The translations under genes were made by a program, and so were the position numbers. DNA of 64,000 nt from Limimonas halophila. GTDB taxonomy: Bacteria > Pseudomonadota > Alphaproteobacteria > Kiloniellales > Rhodovibrionaceae. Shown one piece after another: positions 16,529 through 25,771 of the stretch (position 1 is the first letter of the stretch; the number at the start of each line of letters is the position of its first letter). The DNA is taken from contig NZ_FNCE01000003.1 in the NCBI RefSeq assembly GCF_900100655.1, positions 62,001 to 126,000 of the forward strand, read 5' to 3'. Under the pieces are notes generated by a model. That model was not told where the DNA came from and ran no database searches. It worked only from the letters and a program-made list of their open reading frames with translations.

Positions 16529-19500
16529 CTACTGAATCGCGAAGTAGCGGGCGGGATCGTCCGGGGGTGTGGCGGCGCTGCCGGTCACGACGAGGGTTTG
16601 GAGCACGTCTTCGACGCGCTGCCGGCGTTTGGGCGAGAGCTTGCCGGCGAAGGCGCGGGCGAGCGTCTCCGGGTCCACGGGGCCGTCGGCCTCGCGCAGG
16701 ATGTCCTGCACGGCGCGGATCTGCGCCAGGCCGTCGCTGGGCCACTTGGGCTTGGACTCCTCGGCCACGAGCGCGAGCTCGGTTTCGGGCGTTTCCGCCT
16801 CGGCCGGTTCCGGCACCTTGTGCGCCAGCTTGGGGCGCTGGAACTCGGGGCGCAGCCAGCGCACGTGCCCGCGCGCCTCTTCCGCCGCGCGCTCCTGGTT
16901 GAGCGCCACCAGCCGGCCCAGCAGGTCCTGTTCCGCCGCCTCCTGCTCGGGCGTCACGTGCGGGCTGGGCGCGGTGGCGCCGGGCTTGCCCACCAGCGCG
17001 TCGATCAGGTCGCGCCAGCCGTAGGCGCGCAGCACGGCCGCGTCGATCTCGTCGTGGATCTCCTTCAGCACGCCCACCAGCCCGGCGTCGTAGACGTCCT
17101 TCTCCGCCGCCGAGAGCGGCTCGGCGTCCGCTCCGGCCTCCAGCGCGCGCACGCGCTCCAGCACGTTGTACAGCCCCGTCATCGTCAACTGTGGGTTGGC
17201 GTCCAGCACCGCCTTGCGGTGGCGGTCCAGCCGCTCGCCCTGGTGGCGCAGGTGCCGGGCCAGCGCCGGCGAGAGCGCGTCGAAGGCCGGGAAGGGGAAG
17301 GGATCGAAGCACCGCGACTTGGTGTAGCGCGGATCGTTGCCGACGCCGAGGTTGCCGCCCGCCGCCAGCATCCAGCGCACGTGCAGGCGCGAGGACAGCA
17401 CGCTCAACGCGCCCGCGTCGTCCAGCCCGATGTTCACCAACATGTTGTCGGGCCGGACGGCGGCGTCGAGGAACTGGAAGAAGCGATGCTTCGCCGTTTC
17501 GACCGTGGCGATGTAGCGGGGCAGGCCGTCCAGGATTTCCCGCAGGTCGCTACGCGGTTCGCCGAAAATCCACCAGTTGTCCCGGTACACGCGGCGGCGG
17601 TTCTGGTCGCGTTCCGGTTTCACGTGGTCGACCACGTGCTGATAGACGGCGCGAAATCGTTCCCGAACCTCGTCGGCGCGCAGCCCGAATAGGTCGATAA
17701 CCATGACGCCGCGCGGGCGCTGGGTGAGATCGCGGCCGTTGCGATAGGGACGGATGTGCGCGTCCAGCCCGGCGACGCGGCCCAGGCCCAGCTCCTGGGC
17801 TTTCCGCGGCGTCACGATGAAGCCTCTCCCATGAAGAGAGACGCCACGGCTCGCCAGGTTGGTGTTGGCGAAAAGCGATCTCGTGAGCGAGAGGTCCGCG
17901 CCGATCGTGAAGTTCGCCAGCACCTTGCCCTGCTCGCGCTCCAGGTCCACGCGCGGGGCGTCGGTGTTCAGGTCGGCTTCGCGGGTGACGCGGCCCAGCA
18001 CGCCTTCGCGTTCGCCCTTGGCCGCCACGGTCATGGCGATGCGCACGGCGGCGCGGTCGGCCTGTTTCAGCCACGGATGGTCCGGCACGGCGAAGACGAG
18101 CGAGAGCGGGTCCTTGGCGTTCAGGTGGCGTTCCACGACGCGGCGCGAGAAGGTCTGCGTGATCGAGTTGGTGGTGATGAAGCCGAAGCGGCGCAGGCGC
18201 CATCCCTTGGCGCGCAGGCGCGTCGCCGCCGCGTCCCAGAAGTGCATGACGAAATCGGCGCCGCGCGGCATCTCCGGCCGCGCCGCCCACACGGCCTCGG
18301 CGTAGCCGTCGCCCAGCTCGGCGCGCAGGTCCTTGCCCGCGATAAAGGGTGGGTTGCCGACGACGAAGTCCGCGTCCGGCCAGCCGGCGGGTTGCGGGCC
18401 GTGGTAGCGATAGGTCTCCACGCGCTGTGCCGTGTCGGGCACCGGCTCGCCCGTGACCGGGTGCGGCGTATAGCTGCGCCCGTCCCACACCGTGATGGGG
18501 CGGCCGTGGTCGTCGCGGCGCAGCTCGCGCTGCGTCCAGGTGAGGACGGCGTCCTGCTCGCGGATGGTGTTGTGGGGGTGCAGCACGGGCTCGCCGATGG
18601 CCTCCACCCCGCCGGTCTTGAGCTGCCACTTCAGGTAGCCGATCCACAGCACGAGGTCGGCGATGGCGACGGCGCGCGGGTTGACCTCCAGCCCCAGGAA
18701 CTGGCTCGGGTCCACGGTCTCGCCCGAGAGCGCCAGGCGCGGCGCGGTTTCGTCCAGCTCCGCCAGGGCGGTGACGACCTCGCCCTCCAGCCGCTTCATC
18801 AGCTCCATCGCCACGTAGAGGAAGTTGCCCGTGCCGCACGCGGGGTCGAGCACGCGCGTCGTCGCCAGGGTGTTGAGGAAGTCGCGCAGCACGGCGCGCG
18901 CCGCGTCGAGCTTCCCGGCGCGGCGCAGCTCGTCGGCGCGCGCCTTCACGTCGCGCCAGTCGGCGCGCAGCGGCTCCATGACCGTGGGGATGACGAGGCG
19001 CTCGACGTAGGCGCGCGGGGTGTAGTGCGCCCCGAGCTGCGCCCGGTCGCGCGGGTTGAGCGCCCGTTCCAGCAGCGTGCCGAAGATCGTGGGCTCGACG
19101 TCGGCCCAGTTGCGCCGGGCCGCGGCCAACAGCTCGCCGATGCTCTCGGCGTCCAGCGGCAGGGCCGTGCGGTCCTTGAACAGCGTGCCGTTGAAGCGCT
19201 TGAGCTGCGCGTTGAGGTGCAGGGCGTAGCCGCCCGTGTCCATGATGCCCCAGAAGGTCTCCAGGGCGGTGGGGAAGTTGGCCGGCGTTTCCACCTGCTG
19301 CGCCAGAAGTTCCGTGAACGCGTCTTCCGGCAGCAGGTCCACGTCCTCCGCGAACATCGTGAAGACGCAGCGCATGAGGAAATCCGCCACGGCGTGCGGG
19401 TCGTGGCCGGCGCCTTCCAGGCGCGTCGCGATGCGGGCGAGGCGTTTGGCGATGTCCTGCGTGACCTCGGCGGACTCGCGTGCCGGGTCGAGCGTCTGCG

Positions 19501-20119
19501 GCGCCGTCCAGATGGCGCGCAGGCGCTCGCGGACCTTGGGATCGTGCAGGTCGTCCAGGTCGATGCGGTAGTGCTGGGTGTCGGGGAAGTGGGCGTAGTT
19601 CTTCCCCTGGCCGGAGAAGTCGGCGAAGACCTCGATGACGTTGCCGACGTCGACCACGAGCAGGAAGGGCGGGTAGCCGTGCTCGACGGGCAGGGCGCGG
19701 GCGTAGCCTTCCGCCTGATCGCGGGCGCCGCGCATGATGCTGTCCCAGCCCCGCCGCCGGCCTTTGGACCGCGGCGCCGGCGTTTCGCCGAACATGTCCG
19801 GCGCGTCGGCATCGTCGCGCTGCCCGGCGCGCCTGGGGGACTGCTTGGCTTCCAGGATGAAGCAGTCGCGCTTGTAGCAGTCGATGAAGCGCGTCGTGCT
19901 GGCGCCGCCGGGGTGCTTGAAGGTAACGCCGCGCTCGAAGACGCAGGTCGCGCGTTCGTTCGCCTCGGTGGCCGGGCCGGGACGCGGCAGGTCGAGCAGC
20001 TCGCACAGCTCGACGATGAAGAGCTGGTAGTTGGACCGCTCGGACCCCTCGGGATCGCGCCACTTGGCGACGAAAGCCTCGACCGCGGGGTCGGTGTCGG
20101 GCGCGTCCTGCTCCGCCAT
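16529..20119 (-). CDS. MmeI-like fused restriction nuclease-DNA adenine methyltransferase
   Basis: A 1196-residue protein. The N-terminus carries a nuclease-type motif, D85 with ILEAKQ (Glu90, Lys92). The centre has the SAM-binding motif DPACGTGNFLY (about residue 425) and the catalytic NPPFIAG (about 588) of N6-adenine methyltransferases. The C-terminal half would hold the target-recognition and helical domains. This order is that of MmeI-like single-chain type IIL/IIG restriction-modification enzymes; related methylases also occur in DISARM, but no DISARM helicase genes are here. ATG 20119 has GGGAG upstream, while the longer frames from 20146 or 20167 lack one. The Mrr-type gene follows on the same strand. 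Confidence 0.83.
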   Translation of the reverse strand: MAEQDAPDTDPAVEAFVAKWRDPEGSERSNYQLFIVELCELLDLPRPGPATEANERATCVFERGVTFKHPGGASTTRFIDCYKRDCFILEAKQSPRRAGQRDDADAPDMFGETPAPRSKGRRRGWDSIMRGARDQAEGYARALPVEHGYPPFLLVVDVGNVIEVFADFSGQGKNYAHFPDTQHYRIDLDDLHDPKVRERLRAIWTAPQTLDPARESAEVTQDIAKRLARIATRLEGAGHDPHAVADFLMRCVFTMFAEDVDLLPEDAFTELLAQQVETPANFPTALETFWGIMDTGGYALHLNAQLKRFNGTLFKDRTALPLDAESIGELLAAARRNWADVEPTIFGTLLERALNPRDRAQLGAHYTPRAYVERLVIPTVMEPLRADWRDVKARADELRRAGKLDAARAVLRDFLNTLATTRVLDPACGTGNFLYVAMELMKRLEGEVVTALAELDETAPRLALSGETVDPSQFLGLEVNPRAVAIADLVLWIGYLKWQLKTGGVEAIGEPVLHPHNTIREQDAVLTWTQRELRRDDHGRPITVWDGRSYTPHPVTGEPVPDTAQRVETYRYHGPQPAGWPDADFVVGNPPFIAGKDLRAELGDGYAEAVWAARPEMPRGADFVMHFWDAAATRLRAKGWRLRRFGFITTNSITQTFSRRVVERHLNAKDPLSLVFAVPDHPWLKQADRAAVRIAMTVAAKGEREGVLGRVTREADLNTDAPRVDLEREQGKVLANFTIGADLSLTRSLFANTNLASRGVSLHGRGFIVTPRKAQELGLGRVAGLDAHIRPYRNGRDLTQRPRGVMVIDLFGLRADEVRERFRAVYQHVVDHVKPERDQNRRRVYRDNWWIFGEPRSDLREILDGLPRYIATVETAKHRFFQFLDAAVRPDNMLVNIGLDDAGALSVLSSRLHVRWMLAAGGNLGVGNDPRYTKSRCFDPFPFPAFDALSPALARHLRHQGERLDRHRKAVLDANPQLTMTGLYNVLERVRALEAGADAEPLSAAEKDVYDAGLVGVLKEIHDEIDAAVLRAYGWRDLIDALVGKPGATAPSPHVTPEQEAAEQDLLGRLVALNQERAAEEARGHVRWLRPEFQRPKLAHKVPEPAEAETPETELALVAEESKPKWPSDGLAQIRAVQDILREADGPVDPETLARAFAGKLSPKRRQRVEDVLQTLVVTGSAATPPDDPARYFAIQ

Positions 20120-20370
20120 CCGGGCCTGCTCCCTGCACGCGGACATGCGCGACGGGATGAGAACCACGACGCACGCCCGACCGCAAGCGGTCAGTGTGCC
20201 GCCGTCGATGCCGGTCTCATGCTGCGCGAAAAAGCGCCGGGGCTGCGCGAACGGACGCGCCGCCGGCGTACGGGCGGGATCAGGGGGGGTGGTCGACGGA
20301 TCGGCGCGCCGGGCCGGCGCGCGGGGAGATACCCCGCGCGGGTCCGGCGCATCGCGCGCGTTTCCGGTCA

Positions 20371-20483
20371 GGGCATGATGAGGTCAGGCTGCGTCAGCCT
20401 GGGCTCTTAATCATGCCCGCACACGAATGAGATAGAGCGCGATGAGGCTCGTCAGATGATTCCTCGTCGTCTCATCGCGCTCT
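20371..20483 (+). repeat. Repeat family B, copy 3
   Basis: GGGCATGAT (20371-20379) pairs with ATCATGCCC (20410-20418), with AGGCTG/CAGCCT inside. A second stem, GAGCGCGATGAG (20435-20446) with CTCATCGCGCTC (20471-20482), ends on the stop codon of the DUF1150 gene. Confidence 0.85.
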
Positions 20484-20706
20484 AGTGGACGCTGAGCGGT
20501 TCCATGTCGTGCTGGCGCACGGCGGCGAACGCCACGTCGCGGTCGTCCATCACGGCCATCTGCGTGCCGTCGGCGGCGTAGATGCCGTAGCCCCGGCCGC
20601 CGTCGTCCTTCGTGACCGCGCGCACATAGGCGACGTCGTTGACGCCCCAGGCGGCCAGTTCCTGCTCGCTGAAAGCCTCGGTGTGTTCAACCTGCTGGAC
20701 GGTCAT
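20482..20706 (-). CDS. DUF1150 family protein
   Basis: A 74-residue protein with the DUF1150 pattern: LAAWGVNDVAYVRAV, then YGIYAADGTQMAVMDDRD and the ending EPLSVH. The function is unknown; the family is typical of alphaproteobacteria and is regularly encoded just after a small heat-shock protein. Here it follows the Hsp20 gene on the same strand after 132 bases. The reverse complement of GAGGATCTGC (GCAGATCCTC, 20707-20716) provides the ribosome site. Its stop codon lies in the end of repeat B copy 3. Confidence 0.88.
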   Translation of the reverse strand: MTVQQVEHTEAFSEQELAAWGVNDVAYVRAVTKDDGGRGYGIYAADGTQMAVMDDRDVAFAAVRQHDMEPLSVH

Positions 20707-20838
20707 GCAGATCCTCCTTCGTTCGGCCCGGTGGGCCCGCGTCGGCCCCTGGACCAGAGCCCCCGGACAGCCGTGCGTCCGGTGGCGTTGTCGCGTCGCG
20801 TGCCGCCGAATGGCGGCGCCGGCCGGCCCGATCGGGGG

Positions 20839-21321
20839 TCAGCCCGAGCGGGGCGTTTGGGCGCGGGCCCGGCCGCGCTGGTGCGTGGAGACGTCCCGCG
20901 TGCCCTGGTGGTTCGTCTGGATCTCCACGGTGCGCACGACCGGTTCGGGCCGTACCCGTTGAAGATCGACGTGCAGCAGGCCGTTGTCCAGATGCGCGCC
21001 CTGAACTTCGATGCCTTCCGACAATACGAAGCTGCGCTGGAACTGCCGCGACGCGATTCCGCGGTAGAGGTAGACCCGCTCGCTCTCGTCGTCGGCGCGC
21101 CGGCCCCGGATGGTGAGCTGCGTGTCCTCGACGCGGACCTCCAGCTCCTCCGGCTTGAAGCCGGCCACCGCCAGCGTGATTCGCAGCTGGTCGTCGCCGA
21201 GCTGCTCGATGTTGTAGGGCGGATAGCCGTCGCTGGCCGTTTTCGACACACGGTCGAGCGCCCGCTCGAAGTGGTCGAATCCGAGCAGCAGCGGATTGTT
21301 GAAGACGGATACGCGCGACAT
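20839..21321 (-). CDS. Small heat-shock protein Hsp20
   Basis: A 160-residue holdase of the IbpA class. It has the bacterial class A start (FNNPLLLGFDHFERALDRV), the alpha-crystallin domain over about residues 35-125 (YNIEQLGDDQLRITLAVAGF), and the LSEGIEVQGAHLDNGLLHVD strand pair. A GAGGAGGCCGAG ribosome site lies before the ATG at 21321. The C-terminal tail is long, with Arg/Thr-rich residues and no clear I-X-I motif. It is followed by DUF1150. A heat-responsive promoter is expected but I could not identify one. Confidence 0.93.
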   Translation of the reverse strand: MSRVSVFNNPLLLGFDHFERALDRVSKTASDGYPPYNIEQLGDDQLRITLAVAGFKPEELEVRVEDTQLTIRGRRADDESERVYLYRGIASRQFQRSFVLSEGIEVQGAHLDNGLLHVDLQRVRPEPVVRTVEIQTNHQGTRDVSTHQRGRARAQTPRSG

Positions 21322-21594
21322 CTCGGCCTCCTCGCGCGAGCAAGGCTGTCGCCTGGCCCCTGCGACCGGCCCGCGTGCGGGCCCGATCCGGGCAGTGTAT
21401 CAGGACCCCGGCTCGTCCGGCGGTCCGTGTGCGTGCACGGCCCGTTCAACGGCGCCGCGCATCAGCGCATGTGGGGAGCCTCCCCCGGACGGTCAATAAC
21501 GCACGGCGGGCAGCCCGGCGCACGCCACGCGCCCCCTTCGTTCGCGGCGCCGTGTGCTCTACTGTCCCCGGCGACGACGAGAGGGAGAGACATC

Positions 21595-23919
21595 ATGGGT
21601 CAGTTCGGCTTCGGCCAGGCGGTTCGCCGCGTGGAGGACACGCGGCTGCTCACCGGGCACGGCAGCTACACCGACGACCTCGGCCAGCCCGGCGACGCGC
21701 ACCTGAAGCTGGTGCGCAGCCCGCACGCGCACGCCGTCATCAGCGCCGTCGACACGACCGAGGCGCGCGAACAGCCCGGCGTGCTGGCGGTCTACACCTG
21801 CGCCGACCTGGACGCGCGGGGCATCGGCGACATCCCGTGTCTGGCCCCCATGCAGGGCCGCGACGGCAATCCGGGCGTGACGCCGGGCCATCCCGTGCTG
21901 GCGCGCGGGCGCGTGCGCCACGTCGGCGATCCCGTGGCCGCCGTCGTCGCCGAGAGCGCCGAGGTCGCGGACGCCGCCGCCGAGCTGGTCGAGGTGGACT
22001 ACGAGCCGCTGGACGCCGTCACCGAGGGCCCGGCGGCGCTGCGCGAGGGCGCGCCGCAGCTGCACGAGCAGGCGCCGAACAACCTCGCGCTGGACTGGGA
22101 GATCGGCGATCCCGACGGGACGGCCGACGCCGTGGCCCAGGCCGAGCACGTCACGCGCCTGCAACTCGTCAACAACCGCGTCGTGGTCAATGCGCTGGAA
22201 CCGCGCGCGGCGCGCGGCAGCTACGACGCCGAAACCGGGGAATGGCACCTCGCCACCGCCACGCAGGGCGTCTTCGGGCTGCGCCGGCAGCTCGCGGAGC
22301 AGGTGCTGGGCGTGGATCAGGACCGCATCCGCGTCACCACGCCGGACGTCGGCGGCGGCTTCGGCATGAAGATCTTCCTCTACGCCGATCAGGTCCTGGT
22401 GCTGCTGGCGGCGCAGGATGTCGGCCGCCCCGTGCGCTTCACCGCCAGCCGCGGCGACGACTTCGTCAGCGCCAGCCAGGGCCGCGACCACGTCACCGAC
22501 GCCGCGCTCGGCTTCGATGGCAGCGGGCGCATCACCGGGCTGTGGATCGACACCGTCGCCAACATCGGCGCCTACGTCTCCAACATGGCGCTTTTCGTCG
22601 CCACCCAGGCGGGGGCGCGCATGTACCCCGGCGCCTACGTCGTGCCGGCGGTCTACGGGCGCACGCGCGTCGCCTTCACCAACACCGTGCCCGTGGACGC
22701 CTATCGCGGCGCCGGCCGGCCCGAGGCCGCCTATCTGATCGAGCGGCTGATGGACACGGCCGCGCGCGAGCTGGGCATGGACCCGGCGGCGCTGCGCCGG
22801 CGCAACTTCGTCCCGCCGGAGGCCATGCCGCACACCACCGCCACCGGGCTGACCTACGACTGCGGCCAGTTCGCCCGCTTGCAGGACACGGCGCTGGAGA
22901 ACGCGAACGCCGCCGGGCTGGCGGAGCGGAAGCGGGAGGCCCGCACGCGCGGCAAGCTGCGGGGGCTGGGCCACGCCAGCTACCTGGAGTGCTGCGGCGG
23001 CATCGGCAGCGAGGAGGCGCGCTTCCGCCTGGACGCCGACGGCGGGGTGACGCTCTCCGTGGGCACGCAGTCGAACGGGCAGGGGCACGCCACGGCCTAC
23101 GCGCAGATGGTGGCCGACAAGCTGGGCCTGACGCCCGAACAGGTGCGCGTGCGCCAGGGCGACACCCGCGACCTCAACCGCGGCGGCGGCACGGGCGGCT
23201 CGCGCTCCGTCATCATGGGCGGCGGCGCGGCCACGGCGGCCACCGACAAGGCGGTCGAGCGCATGAAGCGGATCGCCGGGCACCTGCTGGAAGCCTCGCC
23301 GTCCGACCTCGATTTCGCCGAGGGCCGCTTCGCCGTGGCCGGCACGGACATCGCGGTGTCCTTCCAGGCGGTCGCCGAGGCCGCGCACGGCACCGACCTG
23401 CCGGCCGAGTTGCAGGGCGGCGTCGACGAAACCGCGCAGTTCAGCGAGGCGGGGCTGACCTATCCCAACGGCTGCCACGTCTGCGAGCTGGAGGTGGACG
23501 AGGCCACCGGCCACGTGGACATCGTGCGCTACGTCATCGTCGACGACATGGGCACCATCCTGAACCCGTTGATGCTCCGGGGACAGATCCACGGCGGCGC
23601 GGTGCAGGGCATCGGGCAGGCCCTGCTGGAGCACACCGTCTACGACGCCGACAGCGGCCAGCTCCTCACCGCCACCTTTCAGGACTACACCATGCCGCGC
23701 GCGGCCGACGTGCCGGACTTCGAGATTGCCTTCGTGGAGGACATCCCCACGCCCTCGAATCCCTGGGGCATCAAGGGCGCGGGCGAGGCCGGGTCCATCG
23801 GCGCGCCGCCGGCGGTGATGAACGCGCTGGTGGATGCGCTCCAGCCCTACGGGGTGCGCCACCTGGACATGCCCGCCACGCCCGAGCGCGTGTGGCGGGC
23901 GATGCACGGCGCGGGCTGA
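21595..23919 (+). CDS. Xanthine dehydrogenase-family molybdopterin-binding subunit (form II CoxL-like)
   Basis: A 774-residue large subunit of a molybdenum hydroxylase. The N-terminal a/b-hammerhead domain (15-130) and two molybdopterin-binding halves are complete, and the catalytic Glu731 is in KGAGEAGSIG. The active-site loop reads AYRGAGR (369-375), the form II variant, not the AYRCSFR of true CO dehydrogenase, so the substrate is probably an aldehyde, purine or other heterocycle. ATG 21595 follows GAGGGAGAG. The FAD (CoxM) and 2Fe-2S (CoxS) subunits that normally sit beside it are absent from the window. Confidence 0.9.
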   Translation: MGQFGFGQAVRRVEDTRLLTGHGSYTDDLGQPGDAHLKLVRSPHAHAVISAVDTTEAREQPGVLAVYTCADLDARGIGDIPCLAPMQGRDGNPGVTPGHPVLARGRVRHVGDPVAAVVAESAEVADAAAELVEVDYEPLDAVTEGPAALREGAPQLHEQAPNNLALDWEIGDPDGTADAVAQAEHVTRLQLVNNRVVVNALEPRAARGSYDAETGEWHLATATQGVFGLRRQLAEQVLGVDQDRIRVTTPDVGGGFGMKIFLYADQVLVLLAAQDVGRPVRFTASRGDDFVSASQGRDHVTDAALGFDGSGRITGLWIDTVANIGAYVSNMALFVATQAGARMYPGAYVVPAVYGRTRVAFTNTVPVDAYRGAGRPEAAYLIERLMDTAARELGMDPAALRRRNFVPPEAMPHTTATGLTYDCGQFARLQDTALENANAAGLAERKREARTRGKLRGLGHASYLECCGGIGSEEARFRLDADGGVTLSVGTQSNGQGHATAYAQMVADKLGLTPEQVRVRQGDTRDLNRGGGTGGSRSVIMGGGAATAATDKAVERMKRIAGHLLEASPSDLDFAEGRFAVAGTDIAVSFQAVAEAAHGTDLPAELQGGVDETAQFSEAGLTYPNGCHVCELEVDEATGHVDIVRYVIVDDMGTILNPLMLRGQIHGGAVQGIGQALLEHTVYDADSGQLLTATFQDYTMPRAADVPDFEIAFVEDIPTPSNPWGIKGAGEAGSIGAPPAVMNALVDALQPYGVRHLDMPATPERVWRAMHGAG

Positions 23920-23931
23920 GGGCGCACGAAA

Positions 23932-23959
23932 AAACCGCCGGCGCTGTGCGCCGGCGGTT
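23932..23959. terminator. Strong hairpin after the CoxL-like gene
   Basis: AACCGCCGGCGC at 23933-23944 pairs with GCGCCGGCGGTT at 23948-23959 over a three-base loop. The T-run lies on the minus-strand side, since AAAAAA precedes the stem at 23929-23934. It would terminate best leftward, yet no minus-strand gene ends here; a plus-strand 3'-end stabiliser is possible. Confidence 0.55.
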
Positions 23960-24136
23960 CGCGGGAAGGCCGGTCGTTCCCCCAACCCCACAGTGGCGTC
24001 CGGGCCTCTCCCACTCGGATTTTGGCACAGGAGGCGGTTCGGGTTCGCGTTTGCGGCAACGTCGCCGGCGCCTCCTGCAACCTACAGGGGATGCTTCCAA
24101 AGCCGGGTTGATATTTCGTAAACGCATGGAATTGGC

Positions 24137-24568
24137 ATGACCGAAACCGCTTCGGACAATGAACACGGGTGGGCCGGTCTCGCCGCCGCCGGCCGCGCGC
24201 TGCTGGTGCCGCTGACGCCGGCCGTGCTGCGGGCCGGGGCCGATCTTGCCGAGACGGCGCGCGAGCGGGCGAGGGTCGCGGACGCCGAACCCGCCGACCT
24301 CTTGGCCGGCAACGCCTTCCTCGCACTGGAAGCGGGCGCCGGGGACGCGCGCGGCATGGCCGCTGCCTGTCTGGGCGCGATCGCGCGGGTGCGCCGGCTC
24401 GACTCCTTCGTCGTGCGGGTCACGCGCGCCGGGGAGGCCCTCGACTGTGCCATCGAATCGGTTGCACCCGGCGGGTCCGGCGCCCATGCCGTCCGCGCGC
24501 GCCTGGCTTCCCTGACGGGCCTGGCACCGGCCGAGCTGGTGCCGGGGCGCGTTGCTGAAATGGGGTGA
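24137..24568 (+). CDS. Hypothetical protein
   Basis: A 143-residue reading frame with coherent alphaproteobacterial codon use (high GC at third positions) and Ala-rich predicted helices: LAAAGRALLVPLTPAVLRAG, then LAGNAFLALEAG and ARLASLTGLAPAELVPG. I do not recognise a family. No ribosome site is clear before ATG 24137. It sits between the CoxL-like gene and the NadQ-like gene, and a family C repeat begins 40 bases after its stop. It could be a false frame, so the call is tentative. Confidence 0.45.
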   Translation: MTETASDNEHGWAGLAAAGRALLVPLTPAVLRAGADLAETARERARVADAEPADLLAGNAFLALEAGAGDARGMAAACLGAIARVRRLDSFVVRVTRAGEALDCAIESVAPGGSGAHAVRARLASLTGLAPAELVPGRVAEMG

Positions 24569-24607
24569 TGCCAGCGAGCTGATCAGGGATCGTGCGCGCC
24601 GGCGTGA

Positions 24608-24702
24608 CCCCATCCCCCTCTGGCTTTGGAGCTGTCGCACCAAACCCGTCTCCCCCTTCCCCGCGTCGGGGGAAGGGGGAGACCATAGAGGGGGTTGGGG
24701 CG
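24608..24702. repeat. Repeat family C, copy 1
   Basis: CCCATCCCCCTCTGG...CCAAACCCGTCTCCCCCTTCC, then a reversed GGGGGAAGGGGGAGA arm. The reverse complement of 46207-46300 is closely similar. It spans the short gap before the NadQ-like gene. Confidence 0.75.
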
Positions 24703-24745
24703 CTTGATTTCAGAAGCGGCTCGCAGTCGCGAAACGGACGGCGGT

Positions 24746-25771
24746 ATGACCGTGAACGGCATCGACACCGAAACCCGCCTCGCCACCGGGGCCAGCGCGG
24801 TCACCGTCGACCTCACGGCCGTGATCGTGGCGGTCGGCGCCGGCACCCCGCGCGTGCTCACCGTGCGCCCGCCGACCGCCGGGGCGGACGCCCTTCCCTG
24901 GGGCCCGCTCGGCCCCGAGCACCGCACCCTCCAGGCCGGGCTGCGCGCCTGGGTGGAGCGGCAAACCCGCCTGCGCCTCGGCTACGTCGAGCAGCTCTAC
25001 ACCTTCGGCGACCGCGACCGCGTCCACGCCGGCGGCGATCCCGGCGGCGGCGACCGCAACATCTCCGTCGCCTACCTCGCGCTCGTGGACACGGCCGCGC
25101 CCGTGGGTGTGTCCGACGCCGCCTGGCGCGACTGGTACGCCCACCTGCCGTGGGAGGACGCCCGCGACGGCGTCCCCGCCGCCCGCACCGCCATCGTCGA
25201 GCACCTGCGCGGCTGGGCCGAGCGCGGCGACACCCCCGCCGAGCGCCGCCACCGCCGCGAGCGCGTGCGCCTGACCTTCGGCGGCCCCGACACCCCCGCC
25301 CCCGACACCCCCGCATGGGACGAAGAGCGCGCGCTGGAACGCTACGAACTCCTCTACGAAGCCGGGCTCGTCCCCGAAGCCTGGCAGGACGCGGGCCGCG
25401 GCGTCCCCGCCTGGGTGGCCGAGCTGCCCGGCACGGCCATGGCCGCCGACCACCGCCGCATCCTCGCCACCGCCATCGCCCGGCTGCGCGCCAAGATCAA
25501 ATACCGCCCCGTCCTCTTCGAGCTGCTGCCCGCCGAGTTCACCCTGCTCGACCTCCAGCGCACCGCCGAGGCCCTCTCCGGCGTGCGCCTGCACAAGCAG
25601 AACTTCCGCCGCCTCGTCATGCGCCAGAACCTCGTCGAACCCACCGGCGAAGTCGCCACCGACACCGGCGGCCGACCCGCACGCCTCATGCGCTTCCGCC
25701 CCGACGTCCTTCTCGAACGCCCCGCCCCAGGCGTGCGCGTCACCGCCACCCGACGCGCCAGCCCTTTTTAA
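24746..25771 (+). CDS. nadQ: NadQ-like NAD biosynthesis regulator (Nudix-like plus winged helix)
   Basis: A 341-residue protein of the COG4111 type. The N-terminal Nudix-like fold (about 1-160) has TLQAGLRAWVERQTRL where the Nudix box should be; the catalytic REXXEE glutamates are lost, so it should sense rather than hydrolyse. The C-terminal winged helix (about 225-325) has KYRPVLFELLPAEFTLLDLQ and FRRLVMRQNLVEPTGE, as in NrtR-type regulators. Family knowledge: NadQ represses nadABC in alphaproteobacteria, and two matched palindromes precede nadA at 34952 and 35136. ATG 24746 was preferred over TTG 24695. The stop codon overlaps the palindrome of repeat A copy 4. Confidence 0.75.
   Translation: MTVNGIDTETRLATGASAVTVDLTAVIVAVGAGTPRVLTVRPPTAGADALPWGPLGPEHRTLQAGLRAWVERQTRLRLGYVEQLYTFGDRDRVHAGGDPGGGDRNISVAYLALVDTAAPVGVSDAAWRDWYAHLPWEDARDGVPAARTAIVEHLRGWAERGDTPAERRHRRERVRLTFGGPDTPAPDTPAWDEERALERYELLYEAGLVPEAWQDAGRGVPAWVAELPGTAMAADHRRILATAIARLRAKIKYRPVLFELLPAEFTLLDLQRTAEALSGVRLHKQNFRRLVMRQNLVEPTGEVATDTGGRPARLMRFRPDVLLERPAPGVRVTATRRASPF

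Noticed and set aside
16529-20119. DISARM or BREX system
   Set aside because: The methylase resembles the MmeI-like class found in some such systems, but no helicase, phospholipase D, PglZ or BrxC-like gene is nearby.
21595-23919. True aerobic CO dehydrogenase large subunit
   Set aside because: The loop is AYRGAGR, not the AYRCSFR needed for the Mo-Cu site, and the partner genes are absent.
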